20,324 nt of DNA from a virus. The notes beneath the pieces were generated by a model. That model saw only the letters and a program-made list of their open reading frames with translations, had not been told where the DNA came from and did no database searches. The translations under genes were made by a program, and so were the position numbers. Positions 13,501 through 19,986 of the stretch are shown piece after piece. Location of the stretch: positions 1 through 20,324 of the IMG/VR virus record IMGVR_UViG_3300021957_000411; one strand, given 5' to 3'. Numbering within the stretch: position 1 is the first letter of the stretch; each line of letters starts with the position of its first letter.

Positions 13501-15762
13501 GCTTGCAAAAGTGTTATTACCTAGACTAATTCCGTCATCTGTCGATAACGAGACCCTTGTTGCGCCGTCACCAGCGATTAAGTCGGTAGAGCTGATTGTA
13601 AATCCGCCGACACTACCAGTAGTGGCGCTTATGTTGCCGCGCACTACCGCGTTGTTAAAAGTGGCATCTCCTGACTTGGTTATTTCCCAGCCGGTTTGAT
13701 TCTGTACGCTGTAGTTATCGGATTGAAGTGTTTGGGCTATTTGGGCAGACCCAACTGCGTCATCTATAATCTGAGCAGTGTCTATTGAGTCTGAAGCCAT
13801 GACCGCGTTGGCAATCTTTAATGCAGTGACTGCTGTAGGCGAACCAAACGGGACTAATGCGGATTTGGCGGTATTGGTAGCTCCAGCCGCAGGAGTTGCG
13901 CCTAAAGGATACTTTACTGCCTGAATCCAATAATACTTAACCGTCCCGCCAGCGATTTGATGCGTAAAGCTGGTTCCTCTGAACTTCTCGATTGGCGTTG
14001 CTGGAGGCGTTGTCGTATCGCTCGCATAAATCCAAATCTGCTCCCAAGCGCCAGTGTTAGTTGGATTTGTCCAGGCAAGATTGACCGAGTTGTATCCAGC
14101 CGTTGCGGTAAATCCAGTAGGGAGTGGAACGTCAGCTAGGGAAGTAGTGATAACGCCAGTGTTAGATATCTGGTTGTATTCGCCCTCTGCTGGGTCAGCG
14201 TATCGTGCGGAATCATCTTCAATAAGGCTTAGGTCGATCGCGCCATTCCCACTTTCAGAAAACGACCAGCCAACAACTTTAAACTCTTTGCTTGGATTCC
14301 AATCAGCGTCAATCGTAGCGAAGTCATTCAGCGCAAGCGTAATGCGATCACCAACTGCGACCTTCATACCTTTTAGGTTGACAGGCAAACTTAAAGTAGT
14401 CTGCAAGAACGATTGATTGACCTTTTTAATTGCCAGCCTTTGTGCAACGTACCTGTCGGACGTAAACGTTAGCTTAATTTCTTCTTCTAAGACCTCGCCA
14501 TTGTCTCTAGCTACAGCTCCTGAAACCGTTCTAGGCGAAAACTCAGTCATCTTGTAGTTTGATTCTGGGTCTATAAACATGCCCTTAATCGTGTTGAATC
14601 GGTCTGCTCTAGGGATTGAAGTCTTGACCGTAAATTCACCAGCGATATCGTCTTCAGTAAATGCAAGATCAGCAGTTGCGGCTTGATGGACTCCTGCCTT
14701 AATAATGTATTTGCCCTGAGAGTAAATCAGGTCGCCGTTCATCCCACTAAGTATTTTAGAGATAGACTTTCGGTGATTATCTGACCCAAAGATGACCCCA
14801 GACCCAAAGAAGCGTTTTTGAGTCTGACTGACTGGGATGGGAACTAAGAAGTCACAAGCATCTGCCGCAGTAACAACCGCAGGCCAATCTATCTTGCTTG
14901 CAGGAAGCCCAAGCCCAAACGTAGAATCCATTAAGTAATCAGCAAGCATCAAGGCTGGGTTCTGCCCTTGCAAGTCTCTTTGATGCGTCGCCGTTGTAGC
15001 TCCGTCTGAATATTTTATATAAGCTGCTGTAGTAGGGTTGTCGCCAGCATCATTGCCCGCCGCTACATCCAATCGAGGGTCATAAACAGCCTTCCCTTTG
15101 ACTACTGCCTTAATGTTTTGGATGCCGCCAACTTCGTCCCAAGTCTCCGCCGAACCCTCGTGGATGGTCCATCTCGTGTAAATACTTGCTACACTATTGC
15201 CTTTATGAGTAGTCTCGTATCCTTTCCCTGAATTAGCCCCAGTGCCAGCAAACGCGGTAACTAAATTGGAATATGCTGTTTGAGACAAAGACCCGTCTCG
15301 CGTTTCGATATGAACCATCGTCTCAAGAGTGCCAGACTCGTTTGTCTTCTTTGCAAACTTGCCAGAAGTAACGTCACCATTGCCGTCAACTTGCGTCGAC
15401 AGGTCAATTGAGTAATCATCAAAAAATATCTTATCTATAGAGGTTAATTTGTGACCAGCAATAGCAATAACTTGATGCAGATTCTTGTTGTTAGCCCCAT
15501 CGACTTGCGCGAAAGAAACCACACCACTGATCATTGTCTCGCCGTAAACTAACTTTCTAGGCTCAATGGTGCTTCGTACTGTGGTCTGTCTTGATCGGTC
15601 AGTATCAACAACGCCCATGTCTACTTTGGGTATTAAAGATCTAATAGCCATAGCGGCACTTGCTATTATCAAAGTCCCAGCCACGGTAGCCGCTGTTGTT
15701 GCCGCCGCTATTCCGGGAATTAAAGCACCTATTGCTTGTATGGCAGCTATTACTGGTGGCAT
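7564..15762 (-). CDS. Giant tail-tip/fibre protein: J-like hub fused to S74-terminated fibre
   Basis: ATG 15762 (GGAG eight bases upstream) is preferred to a GTG at 15771 and gives 2,732 residues, against about 1,130 for lambda J. Residues 1-45 hold a hydrophobic Ala-rich helix, as in J-family proteins, and residues 45-535 are the J-like hub. A fibronectin-III-like domain spans about 545-640 (LPTGFTATAGYNSVNLAWTN). A long repetitive fibre follows. The motif YSQVGHLPLTGGT occurs three times (about 1155, 1425, 1580), and the first copy leads into a cyanophage-style fibre module with TVNGTTTTVN. Two longer modules are duplicated (1,610-1,790 against about 2,190-2,550). A lectin-like region lies at about 2040-2170 (IYESGTSRGAFG). 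The last 117 residues are an S74 intramolecular chaperone: S2616 in SDMRLKT is the expected self-cleavage serine, with a C-terminal coiled coil. Host recognition is the likely role. Confidence 0.85.
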   Translation of the reverse strand: MPPVIAAIQAIGALIPGIAAATTAATVAGTLIIASAAMAIRSLIPKVDMGVVDTDRSRQTTVRSTIEPRKLVYGETMISGVVSFAQVDGANNKNLHQVIAIAGHKLTSIDKIFFDDYSIDLSTQVDGNGDVTSGKFAKKTNESGTLETMVHIETRDGSLSQTAYSNLVTAFAGTGANSGKGYETTHKGNSVASIYTRWTIHEGSAETWDEVGGIQNIKAVVKGKAVYDPRLDVAAGNDAGDNPTTAAYIKYSDGATTATHQRDLQGQNPALMLADYLMDSTFGLGLPASKIDWPAVVTAADACDFLVPIPVSQTQKRFFGSGVIFGSDNHRKSISKILSGMNGDLIYSQGKYIIKAGVHQAATADLAFTEDDIAGEFTVKTSIPRADRFNTIKGMFIDPESNYKMTEFSPRTVSGAVARDNGEVLEEEIKLTFTSDRYVAQRLAIKKVNQSFLQTTLSLPVNLKGMKVAVGDRITLALNDFATIDADWNPSKEFKVVGWSFSESGNGAIDLSLIEDDSARYADPAEGEYNQISNTGVITTSLADVPLPTGFTATAGYNSVNLAWTNPTNTGAWEQIWIYASDTTTPPATPIEKFRGTSFTHQIAGGTVKYYWIQAVKYPLGATPAAGATNTAKSALVPFGSPTAVTALKIANAVMASDSIDTAQIIDDAVGSAQIAQTLQSDNYSVQNQTGWEITKSGDATFNNAVVRGNISATTGSVGGFTISSTDLIAGDGATRVSLSTDDGISLGNNTFASAPFRVTRAGALTATGATITGAITATSGTFTGTVNASAGAFTGDVSTDSKFIAGSGATSATMDGGDQNYKFYAGAATAGASPFKVDASGTVTADRIVITRPNDPSAVIFDSAQDGLVGVGLASLASGSDTAVAQVADELTSNTDYARTILSATQSLTIKTLFPLGYLPFAINSAEDFPDSITLTLQVANINGGVVGTFANVSLGSKTFTRRTLSGAASDDNYYSVYASGTGWYAGDKDAIDSQFNLVMSKTFVSTPGDRAYRVQVSYVAGSGSSTANPSSSSSRTLYFNSSSQYFTIDSSNVIRDQAAGSLLTGDVILTASSGSRSISWRDSDTQDETFTIEAKPDINESGSNTLNIKYNNGTSQPFAFVGDNGNFLASGSIYADGAASNSTQWKTGYDYSQIGHLPLTGGTISQNLTITGDLTVNGTTTTVNTDNLTVKDNNITLNYSTGDSSSTANDAGITIQDAVSATADASILWKTASDSFEFSHNANIPKTYLKATDQDAESGTWTSSTTGASWGTIKLAAGYSYTYNAGAYKQYNIPAGADTCYMSLLKWSDGGYVDVHAIQADGDLVFLGRISTGQSVETSNEGDPAEHDGQAIVKIGTGLSSFSSIRITNKRGSFYFTGLAFSTQELDNFDSGMIAAETLHSGVLSNVTNTNWDAAYTYSQVGHLPLAGGTLTGGLSGTTGTFSGAITATNLDINKNVTTTSANGAFDVSKSLLGNIHITNGAGASGSPKEAAITFQGGSANEAQAGIYVVNDNSTGTHMALATTNSYAAGPQIAINITNAGVVNFPRGRPTYNGNGLWASSDFSSTQITQWDTAYSYSQVGHLPLTGGTLTGNLAVNPSSTVAQINVGDSSQTDYTNLLLHAADGTGTQNGQMFKASDTYTNWGGADSLNIYNSKGTINFHPAGQQDRFVVESGRVYTKNAYLLVGNNGTTNSYATVATGRIYFGGLNTSYPDAYSIGVGVKEDVGGDYTKLDIQWHTGIRIGANETYGGTRFYNDAMADNTPGVKIFSVGELDNNVRVYYGLNVSGQTNLTDKLDVNKASADSIIDIRGNGNFDSVLNLRSDQGAITTEGFQIWYDNNVGDVHLHTTYPNDAAAIRFHTATGTDKATNNERFTINGNGLINIVSGNLAMGGQAVISPARQIYAKTGTQVGEDGTYGGYGVIGFGGITNGYNRVFGRDDNGDGLFLASATGRGVYVRTNGAGSDTFGFTSAGAFQVGGTTVIDSSRNLSNIGTINGTNLDQPSLQLVGSAYATLNGAKSQFGKGAAAGSSQWDTHVYSTTGYKSGVKMEYSPATLLEHMAGISTNPSASASYTNINYAWYVAGSTLYIYESGTSRGAFGTVAIGDKLSIIYDNTNAYYYHNNVLKRTVAVGANVTFHFDTALLIINVAQYNYYAIFEPFTARYEYPALKISATSGSPFEVLSSSAILAGIKIGNATQTSYSSLILTAEGGNTEIFKGSSTYTNWGGANSLNLYTSSGLIAFHPSGNSSVFRVLPEGIDTAANKTFVINGAVSPQTINTGTHSLVIKNSGSNTAGGLVLRSANDTHLMQLYGANGSDFGFLESAWGSWDLRKTRTGNLYLNNSSTWYLNTTGNSAFAGATYGGLSIGEAPVNYASWDRQLTLNGTGHARMHVKTTAGIQMGMYAHDTWLNSGGGYLGTYTNNNVTFIINAASAGYIDTSKRFTWQHAMLIGGEWTNNSYNAVSSTSLAFGGGNDLNNYSIGTSMENVGGNYTKLNIKWHTGIRFFVLPNYGGVRFFSDAAMSTELMSIGNLDSGVRITGRLHANGGLSQDGHTLINGTDTWYRTNNNDGIYFSAYTGGVHMEDSTWVRTYNNKRLYVGGGSAEIATTGNVTAYYSDMRLKTKTADIDNALEKVNSLSGFKYVENDLAKELGYSNDKQQVGLSAQQIQAVLPEAVSLAPIDMDTDENTGEITSKSGENYLTVDYSKLVPLLVEAIKELTQEVETLKTKLKEK
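8122..8420 (-). repeat. Duplicated fibre module B', second copy
   Basis: It encodes NNSYNAVSSTSLAFGGG, NYSIGTSMENVGGNYTKLNI and KWHTGIRF, matching part B. It ends about 70 residues before the S74 domain, so this copy forms the fibre tip just ahead of the chaperone. Confidence 0.6.
8982..9190 (-). repeat. Duplicated fibre module A', second copy
   Basis: It encodes GNATQTSYSSLILTAEGG through YTNWGGANSLNLYTSSG and FHPSG, matching part A of the first copy with the same order of aromatic and glycine positions. The DNA has diverged, so the duplication is old. Confidence 0.6.
10397..10943 (-). repeat. Duplicated fibre module, first copy (parts A and B adjacent)
   Basis: Part A (10726-10943) encodes GDSSQTDYTNLLLH to the FHPAG segment. 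Part B (10397-10715) encodes a stretch with GGDYTKLDIQWHTGIRIG and NYGG-like turns. Diverged second copies of both occur nearer the C-terminus: A' at about 8982-9190 (YTNWGGANSLNLYTSSG) and B' at about 8122-8420 (GGNYTKLNIKWHTGIRF). A and B adjoin here, but A' and B' are about 190 residues apart. Confidence 0.65.
10981..11050 (-). repeat. Fibre repeat copy 3 (about 70 bp)
   Basis: This is the C-terminal-most of three related DNA repeats that encode the YSQVGHLPLTGGTLTG motif and the preceding W-D-x-A-Y segment. It shares long identical runs with the copy at 11460-11530, such as CCTACTTG and GCGTTCCGCC. The repeat separates fibre modules and could promote module exchange by recombination. Confidence 0.7.
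11460..11530 (-). repeat. Fibre repeat copy 2 (about 70 bp)
   Basis: It encodes the middle YSQVGHLPLAGGTLTG motif. The DNA is close to the copy at 10981-11050, with substitutions mostly at third positions, so both protein and DNA similarity are visible. Confidence 0.7.
12262..12331 (-). repeat. Fibre repeat copy 1 (about 70 bp)
   Basis: It encodes YSQIGHLPLTGGTISQ, the most divergent and N-terminal copy. A fibre module with repeated Thr-Val-Asn strands follows it in the protein. Confidence 0.6.
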
Positions 15763-16142
15763 ATCGCCCACTCCGCTATTACATATTTATATTCAACAGC
15801 CTTTAAGCCTTTCTCGGTTATGCAAACCACATTGCCGTTGTACCGAACGCCTAACAGCTCGCCAATAGACGGGATAAATAAAACGCAAACATCCCCATCT
15901 TTCTCCGCCTTTTTAGGCTCTCCAAGTAGACTTGATATCAAGCCCACTAACCCGTTGTGTTCTTCTATAATTCTTTGAGCTTCTGCTTCTGATCCATACT
16001 CAAACTTAGATGCGTGATCTTCGCCGGTTATCTCTTTGACAACATGGGAAGCAAATTGGCAGCAATCGGTTGTGCCGTATTCAAAATCGCCTTTCTCCCA
16101 AGAGTTTAGGGAAGATAAAAGTTTGTTGGCAACAATATTCAT
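15750..16142 (-). CDS. NlpC/P60-like tail protein (lambda K position, DUF6950 type)
   Basis: The 130-residue product begins with a helix and then the phrase FEYGTTDCCQFASHVV (about 20-35). A cysteine following Asp at the start of a helix is the hallmark of NlpC/P60-like domains, and the small phage version resembles DUF6950. A GDVCVLF strand and a GVRYNGNVVCITEKGL strand follow, and the sequence ends EWAICHQ. A clear catalytic histidine is not evident, so activity is uncertain. Position between the L-like and J-like genes equals lambda K, whose NlpC domain is thought to aid tail-tip assembly or wall passage. The start overlaps the previous stop (TAATG), and the gene overlaps the J-like start. 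Confidence 0.75.
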   Translation of the reverse strand: MNIVANKLLSSLNSWEKGDFEYGTTDCCQFASHVVKEITGEDHASKFEYGSEAEAQRIIEEHNGLVGLISSLLGEPKKAEKDGDVCVLFIPSIGELLGVRYNGNVVCITEKGLKAVEYKYVIAEWAICHQ

Positions 16143-16831
16143 TACTTTCTATTTAGGTCTAGGTTTTCTAAATCAATATCGTCAAAAGGTGCGCTATCAA
16201 ATCCCGGAGTTCTCCCTGCAATTCGAGAGCCTTTATTTCCCCAGGACAAAGTAAGGTCTTCCATATCTTGAAGTTGATTGAAGAATGTGTCGCCACTACT
16301 AATGACTTGCTGAGATGAGTTTGTGAACAACAAATTGCGAGATCGCTCAAACATTGCAAGCTCGCTCTCACAATTCAATACTAGCGAATCTCCGCCTTCA
16401 GCTCCAACGCTTGCCGACATTAGGTCCATAAACCCAGTCCACATTACGTCTGGCGTTGCTACTAGCTGGTCGCTATCGTTTAACGCACCAACATACAAAG
16501 TAACTGGGCGCTGATAGTAGGTTTCTTTAATAGCCTCTCCAACCAAGTCAGGATCTAAGCCCGATAGGGTTAGCTGGATGCCATAAGGGCTGACTTCTTC
16601 GCCTTCTTGTATCTTGCTTATCTGTCCTAAATCGCCCGTCCCAAGCCAGCTCTGACTCCCAGACCCATCATCCCAAGTGTAAGTCCCCAGTCCGTTGTGT
16701 AGTCTAATAGTACCGACACCGGCAGTAGGCTGAGCGGTAGTCGGTAAAAACTCCAGCTTCACAAATGTAATCGGAAATACATTCGTTGATGCGTATTTTA
16801 TCGCCGTGTTGCTGGCTAAATCTCTGCTCAT
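16142..16831 (-). CDS. Tail-tip protein (lambda L position)
   Basis: The 229-residue product has the common pattern of phage tail-tip proteins: an N-terminal strand with PITFVKLEF, then GTIRLHNGLGTYTWDDG with a GTGDLGQISKIQEGEE stretch, the phrase GIQLTLSGLD, a YYQRPVTLYVGALN strand, WTGFMD, and later LNCESELAMFERSR. This order is shared by many tail proteins in siphophages and gene transfer agents that sit after the tape measure and before the hub. It lacks the iron-sulfur cysteines of lambda L in the C-terminal part, so homology to L itself is doubtful. The ATGA overlap with the previous gene supports the start. Confidence 0.75.
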   Translation of the reverse strand: MSRDLASNTAIKYASTNVFPITFVKLEFLPTTAQPTAGVGTIRLHNGLGTYTWDDGSGSQSWLGTGDLGQISKIQEGEEVSPYGIQLTLSGLDPDLVGEAIKETYYQRPVTLYVGALNDSDQLVATPDVMWTGFMDLMSASVGAEGGDSLVLNCESELAMFERSRNLLFTNSSQQVISSGDTFFNQLQDMEDLTLSWGNKGSRIAGRTPGFDSAPFDDIDLENLDLNRK

Positions 16832-17433
16832 GTTGCTAAGACATCCTCTATTGCGTCAATACTGAAGCTAGAAAATAACCCCGGCTTGGTGTCCCAGCTT
16901 GCGCTCGAAGTCAGCATAAAAACACCTGAGGGGGTATCTAAATCCACCGCCGCTCCAACTGATGAATTCCTTACCGCTGGAGAAACGCCTACGCTAAGCC
17001 CCGAAGTCGCCGTAGTCGCAGCCATTGCAGTTGTACACATAAACAACTGGCCGTTTGCGCTTATGTAGTCGCCTTTGTTTATGCTAATAGAGCTAGTCGC
17101 AGACCGCGTAAAATTTAAAGTATTTCCTGAACTTGCAGCCGTCACTAGCCCGGTATCGGCACCAGAACCCCTGCGAACAAAGGAATGGTCTATGATACTG
17201 AATCTATGTTCTTGACCTTCCAGCTTAGTAAGAAATGCCTGTAAATTTGCTCGATCTTCACCCGACAAATTATCGAAGGATAAAGATATTTTCCAGTGAG
17301 AACCTTTTCTGGCCGCTGTTTGTATGGCATTGGTCAACGGGCTACGGAACATCCTAGAGTTGCTTACTAGCTCCCAAGCCGATGTGCTGGGCAATACGTT
17401 TGGAACATCTGTTGCAAATGCGAAAGTGCTCAT
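16828..17433 (-). CDS. Minor/distal tail-tip protein (lambda M position)
   Basis: The 201-residue product begins MSTFAFATDVPNVLPSTSAW. Its core has SRMFRSPLTNAIQTAARKGSHW and FDNLSGEDRANLQAFLTKLEGQ, then FSIID. This spacing resembles small tail-tip proteins that form a ring between the tube and the hub. A Ser/Thr-rich beta region follows (100-190). It is larger than lambda M (109 residues). The gene lies directly after the tape measure, with ATGA overlaps on both sides. The role is inferred from position and fold-like pattern. Confidence 0.7.
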   Translation of the reverse strand: MSTFAFATDVPNVLPSTSAWELVSNSRMFRSPLTNAIQTAARKGSHWKISLSFDNLSGEDRANLQAFLTKLEGQEHRFSIIDHSFVRRGSGADTGLVTAASSGNTLNFTRSATSSISINKGDYISANGQLFMCTTAMAATTATSGLSVGVSPAVRNSSVGAAVDLDTPSGVFMLTSSASWDTKPGLFSSFSIDAIEDVLAT

Positions 17434-19649
17434 ATAAATCTACGCCTTCTTGATAAGTCGCGTATTGTTTCGATAGTGGTGGCCGCTGTCTCTTGCATTG
17501 CCTTTCTTATCTTAACATCTACGCTCGCATCCGCACCTCTAGCGTCTACGTTATTTACAATCGTTATGCCTCCGCCTCCTCCAACTGCATTCTTGAGTTG
17601 ATCGTTGCTCGATATACGACCTGAGCCTCCCATAGTCAACAGCTCTGGGCCTCGCTCACCGACTAAGTATGATTGCCCGCCTCTAACCTGGCCGCCAGTT
17701 GCTCTTGCTGCCGCCGCTGAGGTGCTCAAGGCTGAAACCGCTGATGCTAACGGAGCAGTAATACCTATTGCAGTTGCCATCGCTGCGGGTGCTGCTGCTG
17801 GGCCTACGACGGGGATCGCGGCTGTACTAGCGAAGGCATTTAGCCCGGCTTGCATACTCATTGCTGCTGCATTTAGCCCCATATAAGTTGCGGCACTTGC
17901 TGCTGTAGTCTTGCCAATTAGCTTTTCGACAGCGAACAAGGCCAACCGCTTTGCCGCCATTTGAGCGATCATGGTCAAGAATGATTGCAGCATACTTTTT
18001 GTGAAGTCTACGAAGGCTTCCTTAACGGTCATGGTGCCTGTAAGTATTCCCTCAAAAGCGGTTGCTATACTAGACTCTAGGTTTACCGCCATCATCATGT
18101 ACATGGCGTCTACATTCTTGATAGCTTCCTGCGTACTAAGCATCCACTTCTCTACAAGAGACATCTTCTCATAAGCCAGATCTGCTGCTCTCTGCAATTC
18201 CCTAGCCTGTCTCTGAGCCTCTATTAGCTCTGCTTTTTCCTCTTGCTCTTGCACAAAAGCAACGTAATCTTCTCTAATTCGTTTTTTGGCTGCAATAAAC
18301 GCTTCTTCTTCCATCGCGCCTTTTGCGTGGGATTCTTTTAATATAGCTAGAATGGTCTGCTGCTGTCGTGCAAAGGACAACACAGCAGGGCTGGTCTCGC
18401 TGTACAAGGTGGATAATATTTTTTGAGTTCGCTCTACTAACTCAGCTTTTTCCCTTTCCGCGTTTTCTGTCTCTTTAACTTCTCTATCTAAAGTGGCAGT
18501 CAAGCCCTTTCGATTTTGATTAGCCAACTTGTCTCTAGCGTCGAGTTCTGCTTGTGCAGCAGCAGAAAGGTTCTTCCTTGCTTTTTCTTCAGCCTCAAGT
18601 TGAGATACGGTCTTTAAAGTTCCTTCTTGTATCATCGCCGTAACGGCTGCGTTATCCTCTAAGGCTTTAGTCCCTGCCCGGATACTCCTTGCTTGATTGA
18701 CAAAAATATCTGCTAGTTTGTCGTAAGCCTCTGTATTTGTGGTTTCCCCTCTCAACCTCTTGAATGTTGCTTGTAATTCGTCAAATAGCTCAGGAGTCCT
18801 TTGCTCCTTAAACTTGCCAAAAGCTAAACCAAGATCACTAGCTTCCCGAGCTGTTAAGCCTATACTTCTACCGAACGCACTTATTTTTTTACTTCCCGCA
18901 AGGCTTATAGTGCTGAAGTCATTGACAGACTTGCTTACCCCGTTGATCTTGTCTTGATAGTCTTGGAATAACCTTGACTGTATTTCTAAAGGAAAGTTAA
19001 AACCTTCTTCAATCTTTTCTATTGCCTGATCAAGCCCTTTCTCGATCTTGCTTGCATCTAAAGCCAGCTCAAGCTCTGCTAGTGCGCCTGACTCTCTCGC
19101 TAAAGTGGCAAATTCTTGACTAAGAGCTAGAACGCCGCCTTTTGTTCTGTCTGTTGCCGCTTTCAAGCGGTCGAGAGCTTCACCTAAGTTGTCAACCTTT
19201 TCTTCGCTATCCATTAAGCCGGGCAACAGCACACCGGCAATCAATGCGCCAAAGGCAACAAAAGCACCAGCAACGGCACCGGCGGGGCCAAACACTGAAA
19301 GGAGCTGCGGTCCCTGTTGGGCCAAAATAGTTAAACCAGCGGTTCCTGATTGAGCCTGGACTGCGATATCTTGAAGTTGAAAGGATACTTGCTGAGTAGC
19401 TCCTCGCATTGCGCGAAAGCCGCCTCTAGCCTCTTTGTGAACTTTGGCTGCTTGGCTAACTGCTACGTTAGTTTTGGCCTGCTGGGTTGCGTACTGCTTC
19501 TGAGCGGTAGTGCTTTTCTTGGTTTCGTCTTTGTACTGTCTAACCGCGTCTTCGGCTTTGTCCGCATTGATGCCTAGCTTCTGAAGCGCGAGATGTGCTT
19601 CTTTGATACCCTTAGAGGTGACTCTTATGTCTAAATTTGCGTCAGCCAT
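17430..19649 (-). CDS. Tail length tape measure protein (lambda H type)
   Basis: The 739-residue product has a coiled, basic N-terminus (1-75), the conserved block GGFRAMRGATQQVSFQLQDI (about 76-95), and a Gly/Ala-rich hydrophobic segment (116-145). These mark the prophage tail length tape measure family. A long helical rod with heptad-rich regions fills 150-480. The region around 500-590 (SSIATAFEGILTGTMTVKEA then FTKSMLQSFLTMIAQMA) matches the lambda-family tape measure C-terminal domain, and the tail end has GGQVRGGQSYLVGERGPELL. At about 1.5 angstroms per residue, it predicts a tail near 110 nm. The ribosome site GAGG is nine bases from the ATG. The frame is intact. Confidence 0.9.
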   Translation of the reverse strand: MADANLDIRVTSKGIKEAHLALQKLGINADKAEDAVRQYKDETKKSTTAQKQYATQQAKTNVAVSQAAKVHKEARGGFRAMRGATQQVSFQLQDIAVQAQSGTAGLTILAQQGPQLLSVFGPAGAVAGAFVAFGALIAGVLLPGLMDSEEKVDNLGEALDRLKAATDRTKGGVLALSQEFATLARESGALAELELALDASKIEKGLDQAIEKIEEGFNFPLEIQSRLFQDYQDKINGVSKSVNDFSTISLAGSKKISAFGRSIGLTAREASDLGLAFGKFKEQRTPELFDELQATFKRLRGETTNTEAYDKLADIFVNQARSIRAGTKALEDNAAVTAMIQEGTLKTVSQLEAEEKARKNLSAAAQAELDARDKLANQNRKGLTATLDREVKETENAEREKAELVERTQKILSTLYSETSPAVLSFARQQQTILAILKESHAKGAMEEEAFIAAKKRIREDYVAFVQEQEEKAELIEAQRQARELQRAADLAYEKMSLVEKWMLSTQEAIKNVDAMYMMMAVNLESSIATAFEGILTGTMTVKEAFVDFTKSMLQSFLTMIAQMAAKRLALFAVEKLIGKTTAASAATYMGLNAAAMSMQAGLNAFASTAAIPVVGPAAAPAAMATAIGITAPLASAVSALSTSAAAARATGGQVRGGQSYLVGERGPELLTMGGSGRISSNDQLKNAVGGGGGITIVNNVDARGADASVDVKIRKAMQETAATTIETIRDLSRRRRFI

Positions 19650-19986
19650 TCTTATTTGCCTCTACCCTTTGGGCTTGGTCTAATTCGACGATTGTTTCTA
19701 TCTCAAAAAGCGTTAGCTCCCCAAATATGGACATATAATCTTTTATATGAGTGTAGCTTATTGCCTCTCCAGACGCGTTCTTCAACCGAACAAACATCAA
19801 CCAAAGGTAAGCAAGCTCGTCCCGTAAAACAGGCGCGGCTTGCAATTCTTTAGGCTTGCGTCCCAGTGTCTTCTCGACTTGCCTCAAGTTTTCAATACGG
19901 CTAACGTTGGAGTCTTTATCGTAACCAGAGGCCCAAAACTGCCACTGTGCATACGTAAAGATTTCGTCAGTTAGCCCTTGGTAAAA
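19642..19986 (-). CDS. Tail assembly chaperone GT, C-terminal (T) part, made by -1 frameshift
   Basis: This frame has no ATG in its upstream part, but it is open from 19986 down to the stop at 19642, overlapping the end of the G-like gene. A -1 slip at the heptamer at 19989-19983 joins the two. The fused tail reads NFYQGLTDEIFTYAQW, then WASGYDKD and later LAYLWLMFVRLKNASGE. This is the arrangement of lambda G and GT. The T part (about 113 residues) has a helical composition and lies just before the tape measure, which GT proteins bind during tail assembly. A stand-alone start at TTG 19887 would leave an unexplained 83-base open gap, so the fusion is preferred. Confidence 0.8.
   Translation of the reverse strand, partial: FYQGLTDEIFTYAQWQFWASGYDKDSNVSRIENLRQVEKTLGRKPKELQAAPVLRDELAYLWLMFVRLKNASGEAISYTHIKDYMSIFGELTLFEIETIVELDQAQRVEANKNG

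Noticed and set aside
13076-14416. Rightward open frames of 60-120 residues opposite the giant tail gene
   Set aside because: The tail gene is intact and recognisable here. The opposite frames are Ala/Val-rich shadows of its Gly/Thr/Ala codons.
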